Below, one piece after another: positions 1 through 9,359 of a DNA stretch of 64,000 bases (the stretch's first letter is position 1; every line of letters begins with the position of its first letter). Origin of the DNA: Halomonas sp. TD01 (GTDB taxonomy: Bacteria > Pseudomonadota > Gammaproteobacteria > Pseudomonadales > Halomonadaceae); assembly GCF_923868895.1 (NCBI RefSeq), contig NZ_OV350343.1, positions 1,488,001-1,552,000 on the forward strand, written 5' to 3'. Below the pieces are notes generated by a model. That model ran no database searches and had not been told where the DNA came from. It worked only from the letters and a program-made list of their open reading frames with translations. Both the position numbers and the translations under genes were made by a program.

Positions 1-2039
1 TGCCGTTTAGCGACCAGCGTTAAAATGTCATAGCTGGCGACCAGCTCATCATGTTGATTGGTCACTGCCACGTCCCACATCACCACGCCTTGAGGGTGTC
101 CATCAGGTGATGCCCGGCCCTGGTCAATCTTACGCTTACAGGTGAGGCGGGCGCGGATGGTATCGCCGACCAACACAGGTGTAATAAAGCGCAGCGTATC
201 CAGGCCGTAGTTAGCCAATACGGGACCTTCGCCTGGGTAGACGAACAAGCCAGCGGCTGCCGACAGTACAAAGTAGCCGTGGGCAATGCGTTGGCCGAAC
301 TGGGTCTCTTTCGCGGCAATGTCGTCGAAGTGCATGTAAAAGTGGTCGCCGGAAAGGCAGCCAAAATTGACGATGTCGGCTTCAGTGACGGTACGGCGGT
401 GGGTTAGCAGTGACTCGCCAACCTGCAGGTCATCGAAGTGGCGGCGGAACGGGTGGATATCGTTCTCGATCACCTTCGCGCCACGCACATATTCCCCTGT
501 GACTGCCGCGAGCATGGTCGGAGAGCCCTGGATAGCGGTGCGTTGTAGATAGTGGTGAACAGCACGAATGCCACCGAGCTCCTCGCCACCGCCTGCGCGG
601 CCGGGCCCGCCATGCTTGAGCATCGGCAGCGGAGAGCCGTGGCCAGTGGATTCCTTTGCTGCCTGGGCATCCAGAATCTGCAGGCGGCCGTGCTGGGCGG
701 CTAAGACGGGGATCATTTCGGCAGCAATGGCAGGGTCTTTGGTGGTCAGTGTGGTCACCAGGCTGCCCTTGCCCTTGGCGGCGATGGTCAGGGCTTCGTC
801 GATGCCGCTGTAGGGCATTAGCGTCGCGACGGGGCCGAAAGCTTCGATGTCGTGCGCGCCACCGTCGTTCAACGGGTTACGGTTGATCAGTAAGTGGGGG
901 GAGATGAACGCGCCGTTTTCCACATCCTGGCCGACGGGCTTGAAGCTGCCGTCTCTGCCAAAGACGCACTCACTGGTTTCTAGCAGCTGTTCGATAGCAT
1001 GATTAACGTCTCTCAGTTGGTCACGGGAAGAGAGTGCACCCATGCGCACGCCTTCTTGATGAGGATCACCGACCACGATGTTGGAAAGGCGCTCTTTAAT
1101 CAGGCCCGCTAATGCATCCAGATGCTCGGCGGGCACTAACACCCGACGGATCGCGGTACATTTCTGGCCTGACTTGGCGGTCATCTCTTTGACGACTTCT
1201 TTGGCAAAGATCTCGAACTCTTCGTCTTCTGGGCTAACATCCGGGGCCATGATGGCGCTGTTGAGCGAGTCCGCCTCGGCGTTGAAGGGGATGCTCTTCG
1301 CCATGATATTAGGGTGGCTTTTCAGCTTCAGGGCGGTGCTTGCTGATCCGGTAAAGGTGACAAAGTCCTGCTCTTCCAGGTGGTCCAGTAAGTCACCGGC
1401 TCCACCGATCACCAGTTGCAGGGCACCTTCCGGCAGCAGGCCAGATTCGTTGATGACGCGCACGGCTGCTTCGGTTAGGTAGCTAGTCGCCGTTGCCGGT
1501 TTGAAGATACACGGCATGCCTGCCAGAAAGGCGGGCGCGAACTTCTCCAACATGCCCCAGATAGGAAAGTTGAACGCATTAATATGCACAGAGACACCGC
1601 GGCGGGGTACCAGAATGTGGGTGCCGTTGAAGTGGTTCTCTTTGCCTAATTGTGTCACCGGGCCTTCGTGGGCCACATTGCCTGAGGGCAGTTCCTTGCG
1701 GCCCGTGGAAGCGTAGGTAAACAGGGTGCCGAAACCACCGTCGATGTCGATCCAGGAGTCGGCCTTGGTGCAGCCGGTGTGGTGGGAAATGGCATAAAGC
1801 TCACGCTTACGCTCTTGGATATAGGCGGCCAGCGCCTTAAGAATGGCGGCCCGCTGCTGAAAATCCAGTGCCAGAATGTTTTTCACGCCGGTGTTGCGGG
1901 CGTACGCCACCGCTTCGCGGAAATTGATCTCTTCTTGGTGAGTATACGCAATGGTGGTGCCGTTGATGGCGCTGATAAGGGCTTTGGACTCGGTTTGTCC
2001 GAACCACTGGCCTGAGATGTAACTTTGCAAAACTGGCAT
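1..2039 (-). CDS. paaZ: PaaZ: oxepin-CoA hydrolase / 3-oxo-5,6-dehydrosuberyl-CoA semialdehyde dehydrogenase (3' end cut by window)
   Basis: Bifunctional ring-opening enzyme of phenylacetate catabolism. About 679 codons are visible with no stop, close to the family's usual ~680 residues, so only the last few codons are missing. The N-terminal two thirds is an aldehyde dehydrogenase domain with the catalytic cysteine in [10 protein letters not shown]. The C-terminal third is a MaoC-like hydratase domain with [10 protein letters not shown] and [10 protein letters not shown], which opens oxepin-CoA. The start is the ATG at 2037-2039 ([12 protein letters not shown]). It is the last gene of the paaABCDE-Z unit, 69 bp after paaE. 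The assignment is firm because both domains and the neighbourhood agree. Confidence 0.95.
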   Translation of the reverse strand, partial: MPVLQSYISGQWFGQTESKALISAINGTTIAYTHQEEINFREAVAYARNTGVKNILALDFQQRAAILKALAAYIQERKRELYAISHHTGCTKADSWIDIDGGFGTLFTYASTGRKELPSGNVAHEGPVTQLGKENHFNGTHILVPRRGVSVHINAFNFPIWGMLEKFAPAFLAGMPCIFKPATATSYLTEAAVRVINESGLLPEGALQLVIGGAGDLLDHLEEQDFVTFTGSASTALKLKSHPNIMAKSIPFNAEADSLNSAIMAPDVSPEDEEFEIFAKEVVKEMTAKSGQKCTAIRRVLVPAEHLDALAGLIKERLSNIVVGDPHQEGVRMGALSSRDQLRDVNHAIEQLLETSECVFGRDGSFKPVGQDVENGAFISPHLLINRNPLNDGGAHDIEAFGPVATLMPYSGIDEALTIAAKGKGSLVTTLTTKDPAIAAEMIPVLAAQHGRLQILDAQAAKESTGHGSPLPMLKHGGPGRAGGGEELGGIRAVHHYLQRTAIQGSPTMLAAVTGEYVRGAKVIENDIHPFRRHFDDLQVGESLLTHRRTVTEADIVNFGCLSGDHFYMHFDDIAAKETQFGQRIAHGYFVLSAAAGLFVYPGEGPVLANYGLDTLRFITPVLVGDTIRARLTCKRKIDQGRASPDGHPQGVVMWDVAVTNQHDELVASYDILTLVAKR

Positions 2040-2108
2040 TGCGTGTTCTCCCGTACAACATAAACAAAGCCGACGCAGTCGCCGGCTTGGAAGTGGGTGG
2101 ACTAGGGG

Positions 2109-3191
2109 TTATACCTCGTCAAAATCGAGCACCACTTTGTCGCTGATCGGATAGCACTGGCAGGACAGTACGTAGCCGGCATCTATTTCGTAATCTTCCA
2201 GGGCATAGTTGGCATCCATTTCCACCTCACCTTCGATCACTTTTGATTTACAGGTGGAGCACACGCCAGCCTTGCATGAGAACGGCAGGTCGGCGCCGTG
2301 CTCGTTACCCGCGTCCAAAATATTCTGGGTATTGCGGGGCAGGTTATATTCGATGGTGCGGCCATCGATGATCACTTTGATGTGCGAAGTTTCTGCTTCA
2401 AGCTGACTGGCTCTGGTTGCCTGGCGGCGTTTGGCGCCTGCTGTTGGTAGCCCAGTAGTGAACAGCTCAAAGTGCACCTTCTCCTTTGGCATTCCATGTT
2501 GGGTCAGGACATCGCGCACGATCTCGGTCATCTCTTGCGGCCCACAGATAAACGCAGCGTCGAGCTTGGGTACGTCTACCCAACGGTCAAACAGGGCGTT
2601 GCACTTATCGGCATCGATACGGCCGTTGTAAAGATCGATTTCATGTTGTTCGCGGCTGAACACGTAAATGATGTTGAGGCGTTCGAGGTAACGATCCTTG
2701 AGATCCTGCAGACGTTCGCGAAACAGCGTGCCCGTGGTAGAGCGGTTGCCATAAATCACGGTAAAACGACTTTTCGGCTCGCTTTCCAACGTAGTGGCAA
2801 CAATCGACATGATGGGGGTGACGCCACTGCCTGCTGTCACCGCCAGATAGTGCCCTTCACGACTGGGGTCGAGAGGCACGAAGAACTTGCCCTGTGGCGG
2901 CATCACTTCCAATTGCTCCCCAGGCTGCAATTGCTGGTTGGCAAAGGTGGAAAAGCTACCGCCTGGCACCAGCTTAACGGCGACTCTCAGCTCATGTTCG
3001 TGAACGCCGGTGCAGATTGAATAAGAGCGGCGGACATCCTCACCTTCGATGTCGCGGCGCAGTGTCAGGTACTGCCCTTGGGTAAAGCGAAAGGCGTCCA
3101 GCAGGTCGTCGGGAATGTCGAAAGCAATGGAAACGGCATCATGGGTTTCCTTGCGTACATCCTTGACGGTCAAGGCGTGAAATCGGCTCAT
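2109..3191 (-). CDS. paaE: PaaE: ferredoxin-reductase-like subunit of phenylacetyl-CoA 1,2-epoxidase
   Basis: Electron-transfer subunit that passes NADPH electrons to the PaaA di-iron centre. The 360-residue product has an FAD-binding ferredoxin-reductase domain (RRSYSIC near residue 57), a nucleotide-binding domain (VTAGSGVTPIMS), and a C-terminal plant-type 2Fe-2S domain with CKAGVCSTCKS and a fourth cysteine in YVLSCQCYP. The frame is open further upstream to 3320, but the ATG at 3189-3191 (MSRFHALTVKD) gives the family's normal length and avoids overlapping most of paaD's 3' end, so it was chosen. It sits 19 bp downstream of paaD in the same unit. Confidence 0.95.
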   Translation of the reverse strand: MSRFHALTVKDVRKETHDAVSIAFDIPDDLLDAFRFTQGQYLTLRRDIEGEDVRRSYSICTGVHEHELRVAVKLVPGGSFSTFANQQLQPGEQLEVMPPQGKFFVPLDPSREGHYLAVTAGSGVTPIMSIVATTLESEPKSRFTVIYGNRSTTGTLFRERLQDLKDRYLERLNIIYVFSREQHEIDLYNGRIDADKCNALFDRWVDVPKLDAAFICGPQEMTEIVRDVLTQHGMPKEKVHFELFTTGLPTAGAKRRQATRASQLEAETSHIKVIIDGRTIEYNLPRNTQNILDAGNEHGADLPFSCKAGVCSTCKSKVIEGEVEMDANYALEDYEIDAGYVLSCQCYPISDKVVLDFDEV

Positions 3192-3210
3192 GGGAAATGG
3201 TCTCGTCGTT

Positions 3211-3810
3211 TTACAGACACTTGAAATAATCGAAAGGCTCCAGGCAATCGCGGCAGCGGTAGAGCGCCTTGCAAGCCGTAGAGCCGAATTCGCTGACGCG
3301 TTCGGTCGCGTTGCTACCACATAAAGGGCAGGGCACTACCGGGTCAGACTGCCCCGTCAGGCTACGTTTGCTAGCACTTCCTACCGGAGGTGCGATGCCA
3401 TAGGCGCGCAATTTTTCGCGCCCGGCTTCGGTCAACCAATCGGTGGTCCAGGCGGGGGACAGGCGACGCTGAATCAGCGGGTCTGAGTAGCCAGCGGCCA
3501 CCAGCGCTTCATGGATATGCTGTTCGATAACTTCCGTCGCCGGGCATCCGGAGTAGGTGGGAGTCACATTGACCGCCAGCCGATCGTCCACCCAATCGAT
3601 ATCGCGCACAATGCCCAGCTCAACCACGCTGACCACCGGCACTTCTGGGTCTGGCACTTCCTGTAAAACGGCCAGCACGGCGTCGACATCGCCTTTTTCA
3701 CCCGCTCGTGGCAGCCCGCTGCGGTCGCTGCCGATCAGGTCTCTGGAAGGCCAGTCATCGATAGGGCCGTCACCGATATGCGTCGACGGTGGGTTACCAG
3801 ACGGTTGCAT
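3211..3810 (-). CDS. paaD: PaaD: FeS-assembly-like protein of the phenylacetyl-CoA epoxidase cluster
   Basis: PaaD is a MIP18/DUF59-type protein thought to help mature the di-iron/FeS components of the epoxidase. A DUF59 core (VLQEVPDPEVPVVSVVELG) is followed by a C-terminal zinc-ribbon-like module with cysteines in CPLCGSNA and YRCRDCLEPF. The ATG at 3808-3810 overlaps the end of paaC by 17 bp, suggesting translational coupling. It gives 199 residues, about 30 more than the usual PaaD. The extra N-terminus (MQPSGNPPSTHIG) is low complexity, so a downstream non-ATG start is possible; the exact start is uncertain while the identity is not. Confidence 0.9.
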   Translation of the reverse strand: MQPSGNPPSTHIGDGPIDDWPSRDLIGSDRSGLPRAGEKGDVDAVLAVLQEVPDPEVPVVSVVELGIVRDIDWVDDRLAVNVTPTYSGCPATEVIEQHIHEALVAAGYSDPLIQRRLSPAWTTDWLTEAGREKLRAYGIAPPVGSASKRSLTGQSDPVVPCPLCGSNATERVSEFGSTACKALYRCRDCLEPFDYFKCL

Positions 3811-4603
3811 CAGGATACGTCCTCGGCAGGTATTGCATTTCCGCCAATAGAAAGCCCAGGTGCTCGGTGTGATGGCCGACTTTGCCGCCGGTATACATCC
3901 AGGCGTCGTAGGAAGGCCGCTCCAGCGTAGCTTCCTCAAGCACCTCTTCTACCGTCGCTTTCCAGCGAGCGGCAATGGTTTCCGGGTCAGGCGCGATGCC
4001 GGCCTCTATCATGGCCTGATCAATTTCGTCGACCTGCAATAGCTCGCCGGTGAACTGCCAAAGGTTGTCGAGCGCGCGCTGCATACGGGTGTGGCTTTCT
4101 TCGGTGCCATCGCCCAGGCGAATCACCCATTCAGAGGAGCGGCGAAGGTGGTACGTTGCTTCTTTTAGCGATTTGGCAGCCACTTCAGCAATTCGCGGGT
4201 CGCTGGACCCAGCCAAGCCATCAAGTAGATGAACGTGCCAAGCATCGAACAGGAACTGACGTCCTATGGTGTCAGCAAAGTCACCGTTGGGCTGCTCGGT
4301 GATCAACAGATTACGAAAGTCCTGGGCATCGCGGCGAAAGGCCAGATGATCGGCATCGATCTTGTCAGTCATCAGTTCAGCAGCCATCAGCTCAGCCGCA
4401 TAGCCAAGCCAGTTGCGTGCCTGCCCGAACAGATCAAGACCCACGTTCATCAACGCCATTTCTTCTTCCAGCGCCGGGGCCTTTCCACACAGCTGAGCGT
4501 GGCGCTGGCCAAGCACCAAGGCGCTGTCGCCAAGGCGTAGCAGGTAGTCGGTCAACGGGGTTTGTGTTTTTTGAGCAATGTTCTTCAGAGCCATGTTCTT
4601 CAT
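3794..4603 (-). CDS. paaC: PaaC: structural subunit of phenylacetyl-CoA 1,2-epoxidase
   Basis: PaaC is the catalytically inert ferritin-like partner that forms the (AC)2 core with PaaA. The product is 269 residues and all helical in appearance, with the family-typical C-terminus (GGKVGHHTEHLGF, EMQYLPRTYPDATVW). I chose the ATG at 4601-4603 because a GGAGG lies 5 bases upstream (4609-4613); a GTG one codon earlier (4606) and an ATG at 4591 are alternatives. The ribosome-binding site overlaps the paaB stop region, so paaB and paaC are tightly coupled. Confidence 0.95.
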   Translation of the reverse strand: MKNMALKNIAQKTQTPLTDYLLRLGDSALVLGQRHAQLCGKAPALEEEMALMNVGLDLFGQARNWLGYAAELMAAELMTDKIDADHLAFRRDAQDFRNLLITEQPNGDFADTIGRQFLFDAWHVHLLDGLAGSSDPRIAEVAAKSLKEATYHLRRSSEWVIRLGDGTEESHTRMQRALDNLWQFTGELLQVDEIDQAMIEAGIAPDPETIAARWKATVEEVLEEATLERPSYDAWMYTGGKVGHHTEHLGFLLAEMQYLPRTYPDATVW

Positions 4604-4617
4604 CACAGCCTCCCTCC

Positions 4618-4899
4618 TTACATGTGGCCGACTTCTTTCGGCAGTTTGTAGAAGGATGCGTGGCGATAGACCTTGTCGTTAGACGGGTCGAACAGCGGCT
4701 CTTTCTCGTCGGGAGAAGACGCGGTGATTTCGCTGGCCGGAACCACCCAGATGCTCACCCCTTCATTGCGACGGGTGTAAAGCTCGCGGGCATTTTCGAT
4801 TGCCATGCTGCGATCAGCGGCGTGTACGCTGCCGACGTGCTTGTGGTTAAGGCCGTGCTTGCTGCGTATAAAAACTTCGAAGAGGGGCCAGTCAGCCAT
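4618..4899 (-). CDS. paaB: PaaB: small subunit of phenylacetyl-CoA 1,2-epoxidase
   Basis: PaaB is the bridging subunit of the multicomponent epoxidase. The 93-residue product matches the family length and carries its recognisable pattern (WPLFEVFIRSKHGLNHKHVG, then DNARE-like IENARELYTRR). It lies between paaA and paaC. The 103-bp gap to paaA is unusually long for this operon and holds a hairpin and a 13-bp tandem repeat, described separately. Confidence 0.95.
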   Translation of the reverse strand: MADWPLFEVFIRSKHGLNHKHVGSVHAADRSMAIENARELYTRRNEGVSIWVVPASEITASSPDEKEPLFDPSNDKVYRHASFYKLPKEVGHM

Positions 4900-4923
4900 G
4901 AGAGATGCCTCAGTGGTCAGAGG

Positions 4924-4942
4924 AGCCCCGTAACGCGGGGCT
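4924..4942 (-). other. Hairpin in the paaA-paaB spacer
   Basis: AGCCCCG / CGGGGCT, 7-bp stem with a 5-base loop, between paaA and paaB. A possible attenuator or RNase-protection element setting PaaA higher than later subunits. Confidence 0.5.
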
Positions 4943-4950
4943 TCCGATTG

Positions 4951-5006
4951 TTTTAAAAGCTAGGGTTTTAAAAGCTAGATTTTGAAAGACAGTTTTTGAA
5001 AGTCAG
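4951..5006. repeat. Four-unit 13-bp tandem repeat at the 3' end of paaA
   Basis: Units TTTTAAAAGCTAG (4951-4963), TTTTAAAAGCTAG (4966-4978), TTTTGAAAGACAG (4980-4992) and TTTTGAAAGTCAG (4994-5006), separated by 1-2 bases. The last unit overlaps the paaA stop codon. Confidence 0.85.
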
Positions 5007-5989
5007 GCGGCTTTGCGTTGACGCTTGGCGGCATAAGCCACGGCGGCTTCACGCACCCAGGCACCGTTATCAATGGCGCTGCGACGTGCTTCAATGCGCT
5101 CGCGGTTGCAGGGGCCGTTGCCTTTCACGACGTCGAAAAATTCCTGCCAGTCGATTTCACCGAACTCATAGTGACCGGTCTCTTCGTTATATCTGAGATC
5201 CGGGTCAGGGGCGGTGCAGCCCAGCAGCTCTAGCTGCGGTACGGTTTGGTCGAGGAAGCGCTGGCGCAACTCATCGTTGCTGTGGCGCTTGATCTTCCAG
5301 GCCATCGACTGAGCGCTGTTGGGTGAGTTCTCGTCGGATGGCCCGAACATCATTAGCGCTGGCCACCAGAAGCGGTTGATGGAGTCCTGCACCATGGCTT
5401 TCTGGTCGTCAGTGCCCTCTTGCATCATGGTCAACAGAATTTGATAACCCTGGCGCTGGTGGAAACTCTCTTCCTTGCACACGCGAATCATGGCGCGCGC
5501 GTAGGGGCCATAAGAGGTGCGCTGCAGCGGTACCTGATTGACGATGGCTGCGCCGTCGACCAGCCAGCCGACGGTTCCCATATCAGCCCAGTTAAGCGTC
5601 GGGTAGTTAAAGATGCTGGAGTACTTGGCGCGGCCATCGTGAAGTTTGTCGATCTCTTCGTCGCGGTCGGCTCCCAACGTTTCCATGGCGCTATAGAGGT
5701 ACAGGCCGTGACCCGCCTCATCCTGAATCTTGGCCATTAGCTGCAACTTGCGCTTAAGGCTCGGCGCACGTGTCAGCCAGTTACCTTCCGGCAGCATGCC
5801 GACGATCTCGGAGTGGGCGTGTTGAGAGATCTGACGGATCAACGTCTTGCGGTAGGCGTCCGGCATCCAATTTTTGGGTTCTATTTTAATTTCATCATTG
5901 ATGCGCTCCTGGAACTGGCGTTCCTCAGGGCTCATCTCATCAAGCGTTTTGAGTTTGTTAGAACCGGTTTCAACGAGCTGCGCGTACAT
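5003..5989 (-). CDS. paaA: PaaA: catalytic di-iron subunit of phenylacetyl-CoA 1,2-epoxidase
   Basis: PaaA is the oxygenase subunit that converts phenylacetyl-CoA to the ring-1,2-epoxide. The 328-residue protein is a ferritin-like helical bundle with both ExxH iron-ligand motifs visible: DEAGHGLY (near residue 91) and [12 protein letters not shown] (near residue 172). The start ATG at 5987-5989 is preceded by GGAGG at a 5-6 base spacing. It is the first gene of the paaABCDE-paaZ unit and is read from the promoter at 6041-6068. The C-terminus is Arg/Lys/Ala-rich and its codons overlap the last unit of a 13-bp repeat. Confidence 0.97.
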   Translation of the reverse strand: MYAQLVETGSNKLKTLDEMSPEERQFQERINDEIKIEPKNWMPDAYRKTLIRQISQHAHSEIVGMLPEGNWLTRAPSLKRKLQLMAKIQDEAGHGLYLYSAMETLGADRDEEIDKLHDGRAKYSSIFNYPTLNWADMGTVGWLVDGAAIVNQVPLQRTSYGPYARAMIRVCKEESFHQRQGYQILLTMMQEGTDDQKAMVQDSINRFWWPALMMFGPSDENSPNSAQSMAWKIKRHSNDELRQRFLDQTVPQLELLGCTAPDPDLRYNEETGHYEFGEIDWQEFFDVVKGNGPCNRERIEARRSAIDNGAWVREAAVAYAAKRQRKAA

Positions 5990-6019
5990 AGAGACCTCCG
6001 CGGCGTCGGACTATCAGGG

Positions 6020-6089
6020 AGTGTGACTTATCTTGTTTAAAGTATAGTGACACGAAATATTTTATCAACAAGTATTTTTGTGTGTCACT
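6020..6089 (-). promoter_or_regulatory. paaA promoter with GTGTCACT-type operator
   Basis: On the minus strand: -35 TTGATA (6063-6068), 16-base spacer, -10 TATACT (6041-6046). A perfect inverted repeat flanks and overlaps it: GTGTCACT at 6082-6089 and AGTGACAC at 6046-6053. A third related half-site lies near 6020-6027. Occupation of these would block RNA polymerase, as expected for a PaaX- or PaaR-type repressor. Nothing coding lies in 5990-6293. Confidence 0.7.
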
Positions 6090-6205
6090 TTAAGACTTTG
6101 TGATTACGGATAAAGCCAATATTGCTGTTTTATAAAGGAAAAATGGCTAAAGTTAAGTGATTCTTAATGTGACTTTTTTTCTGGTTTCATCTGGCTATTT
6201 GGGTA

Positions 6206-6242
6206 TGAAAAAGCCCCTTGAGGGGGAGTTCCTAAAGGGGCT
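6206..6242 (-). terminator. Rho-independent terminator after paaK
   Basis: On the minus strand AGCCCCTT (6235-6242) pairs with AAGGGGCT (6212-6219), followed by five T residues. It separates the paaFGHIJK unit from the paaA promoter. Confidence 0.85.
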
Positions 6243-6293
6243 GTGTTGGCGCGGCTTAGCTTCACAGAGGCCGCTAAGCGTTAGAGAGCTGGA

Positions 6294-7607
6294 TCAGCGA
6301 AGATCTTTGACGCGTCTGGCCTTGCCTAGAGAGCGCATAACGCTCTCTACTGGGCACACCTCAACCTGGGTGCTGATACCAATATATGTCTTGATGGCAT
6401 GCTGAAGCTGTTTCGCTGCTTGTTCACAGGCCACGGGGTCGCGGGCGATGTCATGATGATTCGCCTCTACCCGCACAAGCACCATGTCCATATTGCCTTG
6501 GCGGCTGACTTCGATCTCGTAGTGGGGTGAAAGCGACGCGATCTTGAGCAGTTGCTCTTCGATCTGAGTGGGGAACACATTAACCCCGCGAATAATCAGC
6601 ATGTCGTCGCTGCGGCCAGTGATCTTGTCGATGCGGCGCATGGGGCGCGCGGTGCCCGGCAGCAGGCGGGTCAGGTCGCGGGTGCGGTAGCGAATCACCG
6701 GCAGGCCTTCTTTGGTTAGGGTGGTGAACACCAACTCGCCGTATTCGCCGTCTGGCAGGACGTCACCGCTGATTGGGTCGATGATCTCGGGGTAGAAATG
6801 ATCTTCCCAGATGGTCGGGCCATCTTTGGTCTCCAGGCACTCCATGCCCACGCCGGGCCCCATTACTTCAGAGAGGCCGTAAATATCGAGGGCGTCAATG
6901 CCCAGGCGCTGCTCTAGGGCCGTGCGCATGCTGTCGGTCCAGGGTTCGGCACCGAAAATGCCAGTGCGTAGGGGCAGCGTGCGCGGGTCGATGCCTTGGC
7001 GCTCCATCTCGTCTGCGATGTTGAGCATATACGAGGGGGTGACCATGATGATGTCCGGCTGAAAATCACGAATTAACTGAACCTGTTTCTCAGTCTGGCC
7101 GCCCGACATGGGGATGACCGCGCAGCCCAGCCGCTCGGCACCGTAATGCGCGCCCAGCCCGCCGGTGAACAGGCCGTAGCCATATGCGACATGCACCTTG
7201 TCGTTGCGGCTGCCGCCAGCGGCACGGATTGAGCGCGCCACCACATCGGACCACACACCAATATCCTTCTGGGTGTAGCCCACCACCGTCGGTTGCCCGG
7301 TGGTGCCGCTGGAGGCATGGATGCGAACGATCTCGCTCATCGGCGTGGCCAACATGCCAAACGGGTAGTTGTCGCGCAAATCGGCCTTGGTGGTGAACGG
7401 CAGTTTGGCGAGATCTGCCAGCGTGTGGATATCGTCGGGATGTACTCCAGCCTTGTCGAAAGACTGACGGTAGAACGGCACATTGTCGTAAGCGTGCTTC
7501 AGGCTCCACTTCAGGCGCTTGACCTGAGTGGCGCGCAGCTCGTCGACGCTGGCGGTTTCCAAGGGGTCGAGAGTCGCAGTGTCGATACGCGTAGCGGGCT
7601 GATTCAT
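6294..7607 (-). CDS. paaK: PaaK: phenylacetate-CoA ligase
   Basis: Activates phenylacetate with ATP and CoA, the entry step of the pathway. The 437-residue product has the same length as the well-studied PaaK enzymes. An AMP-forming adenylation motif (SSGTTGQPTVVGYT, near residue 95) and YGLSEVMGPGVG (near 240) are visible, followed by the C-terminal swing domain (ITGRSDDMLIIRGVNVFPTQ). The start at 7605-7607 (MNQPATRI) was chosen over the upstream in-frame codon at 7628 because a GGAG lies just before it. It is the last gene of the paaFGHIJK unit, ended by the terminator at 6206-6242. Confidence 0.96.
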   Translation of the reverse strand: MNQPATRIDTATLDPLETASVDELRATQVKRLKWSLKHAYDNVPFYRQSFDKAGVHPDDIHTLADLAKLPFTTKADLRDNYPFGMLATPMSEIVRIHASSGTTGQPTVVGYTQKDIGVWSDVVARSIRAAGGSRNDKVHVAYGYGLFTGGLGAHYGAERLGCAVIPMSGGQTEKQVQLIRDFQPDIIMVTPSYMLNIADEMERQGIDPRTLPLRTGIFGAEPWTDSMRTALEQRLGIDALDIYGLSEVMGPGVGMECLETKDGPTIWEDHFYPEIIDPISGDVLPDGEYGELVFTTLTKEGLPVIRYRTRDLTRLLPGTARPMRRIDKITGRSDDMLIIRGVNVFPTQIEEQLLKIASLSPHYEIEVSRQGNMDMVLVRVEANHHDIARDPVACEQAAKQLQHAIKTYIGISTQVEVCPVESVMRSLGKARRVKDLR

Positions 7608-7674
7608 CAGGGGTCTCCGGTCAAGCAAGTTGTTATTGGGCTACGTTTTATGAGCCATGGTCAGGATAAGGGGC

Positions 7675-8880
7675 TTATAAGCGCTCAATGATCAGAGCAA
7701 TGCCCTGTCCGACACCAATACACATGGTGCATAGCGCAAAGCGCCCTTGCCGACGTTCGAGTTCATGCAGGGCGGTGGTTACCAATCGAGCGCCGCTCAT
7801 GCCCAGCGGGTGGCCAAGTGCAATGGCACCTCCGTTGGGATTGACGTGTTCGGCATCATCGCTTAGTCCCAAGTCGCGCATGACTGCCAATGCTTGAGCA
7901 GCAAAGGCTTCATTGAGTTCGATCACGTCCATTTGGTCGAGGGTAAGCCCGGTCTGGGCAAGCACCTTGCGAGTGGCGGGAGAGGGGCCGAACCCCATAA
8001 TGCGCGGTTCCACACCAGCGGTGGCCATACCCACCACACGAGCGCGTGGCGTGAGGCTGAAACGTTCAGCCTGCTCGGCAGATGCCAACAGCAGCGCACA
8101 GGCGCCATCGTTAACCCCAGAGGCATTACCTGCTGTCACGCTGCCGCCTTCGCGGAAAGGCGTGGGTAGCTTGGCAAGCTGCTCGGCAGTTGTGGTAGCG
8201 CGCGGGTGCTCATCGGTATCCACCACCAGCGGGTCTTGTTTGCGGCGGGGGATTTCGACCGGAACAATCTCTTCGGCCAAGCGGCCAGCCTCGATAGCGG
8301 CGGCGGTACGCTGCTGGCTGCGCAGGGCGAAGGCGTCCTGGTCTTCCCGGGAAATACCAAACTGTTCCGCCACGTTTTCAGCGGTTTCGGGCATGGAGTC
8401 CACGCCGAACTGGGCTTTCATGGCACGATTGATGAAGCGCCAGCCGATGGTGGTGTCGAAAATATCGGCTTGGCGTGAGAAGGCTTGTTCGGCCTTGCCC
8501 ATCACGAAGGGCGCCCGGGACATCGACTCCACCCCTCCGGCGATCATCAACCCCGCTTCGCCGGTCTTAATGGTGCGGGCGGCATTGCCTATTGCATCCA
8601 TACCAGAGCCGCACAGCCGGTTAATGGTGGTGCCGGGCACTTCAACCGGAAGCCCGGCAAGCAACGCGGACATGCGCGCCACGTTGCGGTTATCTTCCCC
8701 CGCCTGGTTGGCGCAGCCGTAAAAGATATCGTCAATCAGCGACCAATCGACACCTGGGTTGCGTTCCATCAGGGTGCGCATGGGAATGGCCCCCAGGTCA
8801 TCGGCACGCATACTCGAAAGCGCACCGCCGTAGCGACCTATCGGGGTGCGAATGGCATCAATGATCAGCGCGTCTTTCAT
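7675..8880 (-). CDS. paaJ: PaaJ: 3-oxoadipyl-CoA / 3-oxo-5,6-dehydrosuberyl-CoA thiolase
   Basis: Thiolase that acts twice in the lower pathway, releasing acetyl-CoA. The 401 residues match the family exactly. The active-site elements are present: nucleophilic cysteine in [12 protein letters not shown], histidine in [16 protein letters not shown], and the second cysteine in [10 protein letters not shown] near the C-terminus. The ATG overlaps the paaI stop by 4 bases (8877-8880), indicating translational coupling. PcaF of the beta-ketoadipate pathway is a close homologue, but the context makes PaaJ the right name. Confidence 0.95.
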   Translation of the reverse strand: MKDALIIDAIRTPIGRYGGALSSMRADDLGAIPMRTLMERNPGVDWSLIDDIFYGCANQAGEDNRNVARMSALLAGLPVEVPGTTINRLCGSGMDAIGNAARTIKTGEAGLMIAGGVESMSRAPFVMGKAEQAFSRQADIFDTTIGWRFINRAMKAQFGVDSMPETAENVAEQFGISREDQDAFALRSQQRTAAAIEAGRLAEEIVPVEIPRRKQDPLVVDTDEHPRATTTAEQLAKLPTPFREGGSVTAGNASGVNDGACALLLASAEQAERFSLTPRARVVGMATAGVEPRIMGFGPSPATRKVLAQTGLTLDQMDVIELNEAFAAQALAVMRDLGLSDDAEHVNPNGGAIALGHPLGMSGARLVTTALHELERRQGRFALCTMCIGVGQGIALIIERL

Positions 8881-9359
8881 CGGTTATCTCCAGCAGCAGT
8901 ATTTTCTGCGTCAGTATCTTCCAGGCGGCGTACGCTGCCGCGAATTTTGTAAGAGCGTCCGCGGAACAAGGCAACGGTATCGCCGTGTTGATTGCGCAAC
9001 GTAATGTCGTAAATGCCGGTGCGACCACGGCGACTGCGCTCTTCGGCGGTGGCGGTGATCTCGTCGCCTAGCTGGCCGGGGCCGAGGTAGTCGATACTGC
9101 AGCCAGCGGCGACGGTGGCTTCATCGTAACTGTTGCAGGCAAACGCAAAGGCGGAATCGGCCAGGGTAAATAGAAATCCGCCATGGCAGTTGCCGTGCCC
9201 TTGCACCATGTCTTGACGCACGGTCATGGTCAGTTCGGCGAAGCCGGGGGCCACGCGAGTAATACGCATGCCCAGCCCTTGGCTGGCATGGTCGCGGGAA
9301 AACATCGCGTCTGCACAGGCTTCCGCCAGCTGTTGTGGGGTCAGTTGGGTATCACTCAT
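8877..9359 (-). CDS. paaI: PaaI: hotdog-fold hydroxyphenylacetyl-CoA thioesterase
   Basis: Salvage thioesterase that frees CoA from dead-end phenylacetate-pathway intermediates. The 160-residue product is a single 4HBT hotdog domain with the diagnostic [19 protein letters not shown] segment, in which the Asp acts as catalytic base. It overlaps paaH by 8 bp upstream and paaJ by 4 bp downstream, so it is embedded in the operon. The last ~15 residues ([12 protein letters not shown]) are polar and probably disordered. Confidence 0.94.
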   Translation of the reverse strand: MSDTQLTPQQLAEACADAMFSRDHASQGLGMRITRVAPGFAELTMTVRQDMVQGHGNCHGGFLFTLADSAFAFACNSYDEATVAAGCSIDYLGPGQLGDEITATAEERSRRGRTGIYDITLRNQHGDTVALFRGRSYKIRGSVRRLEDTDAENTAAGDNR

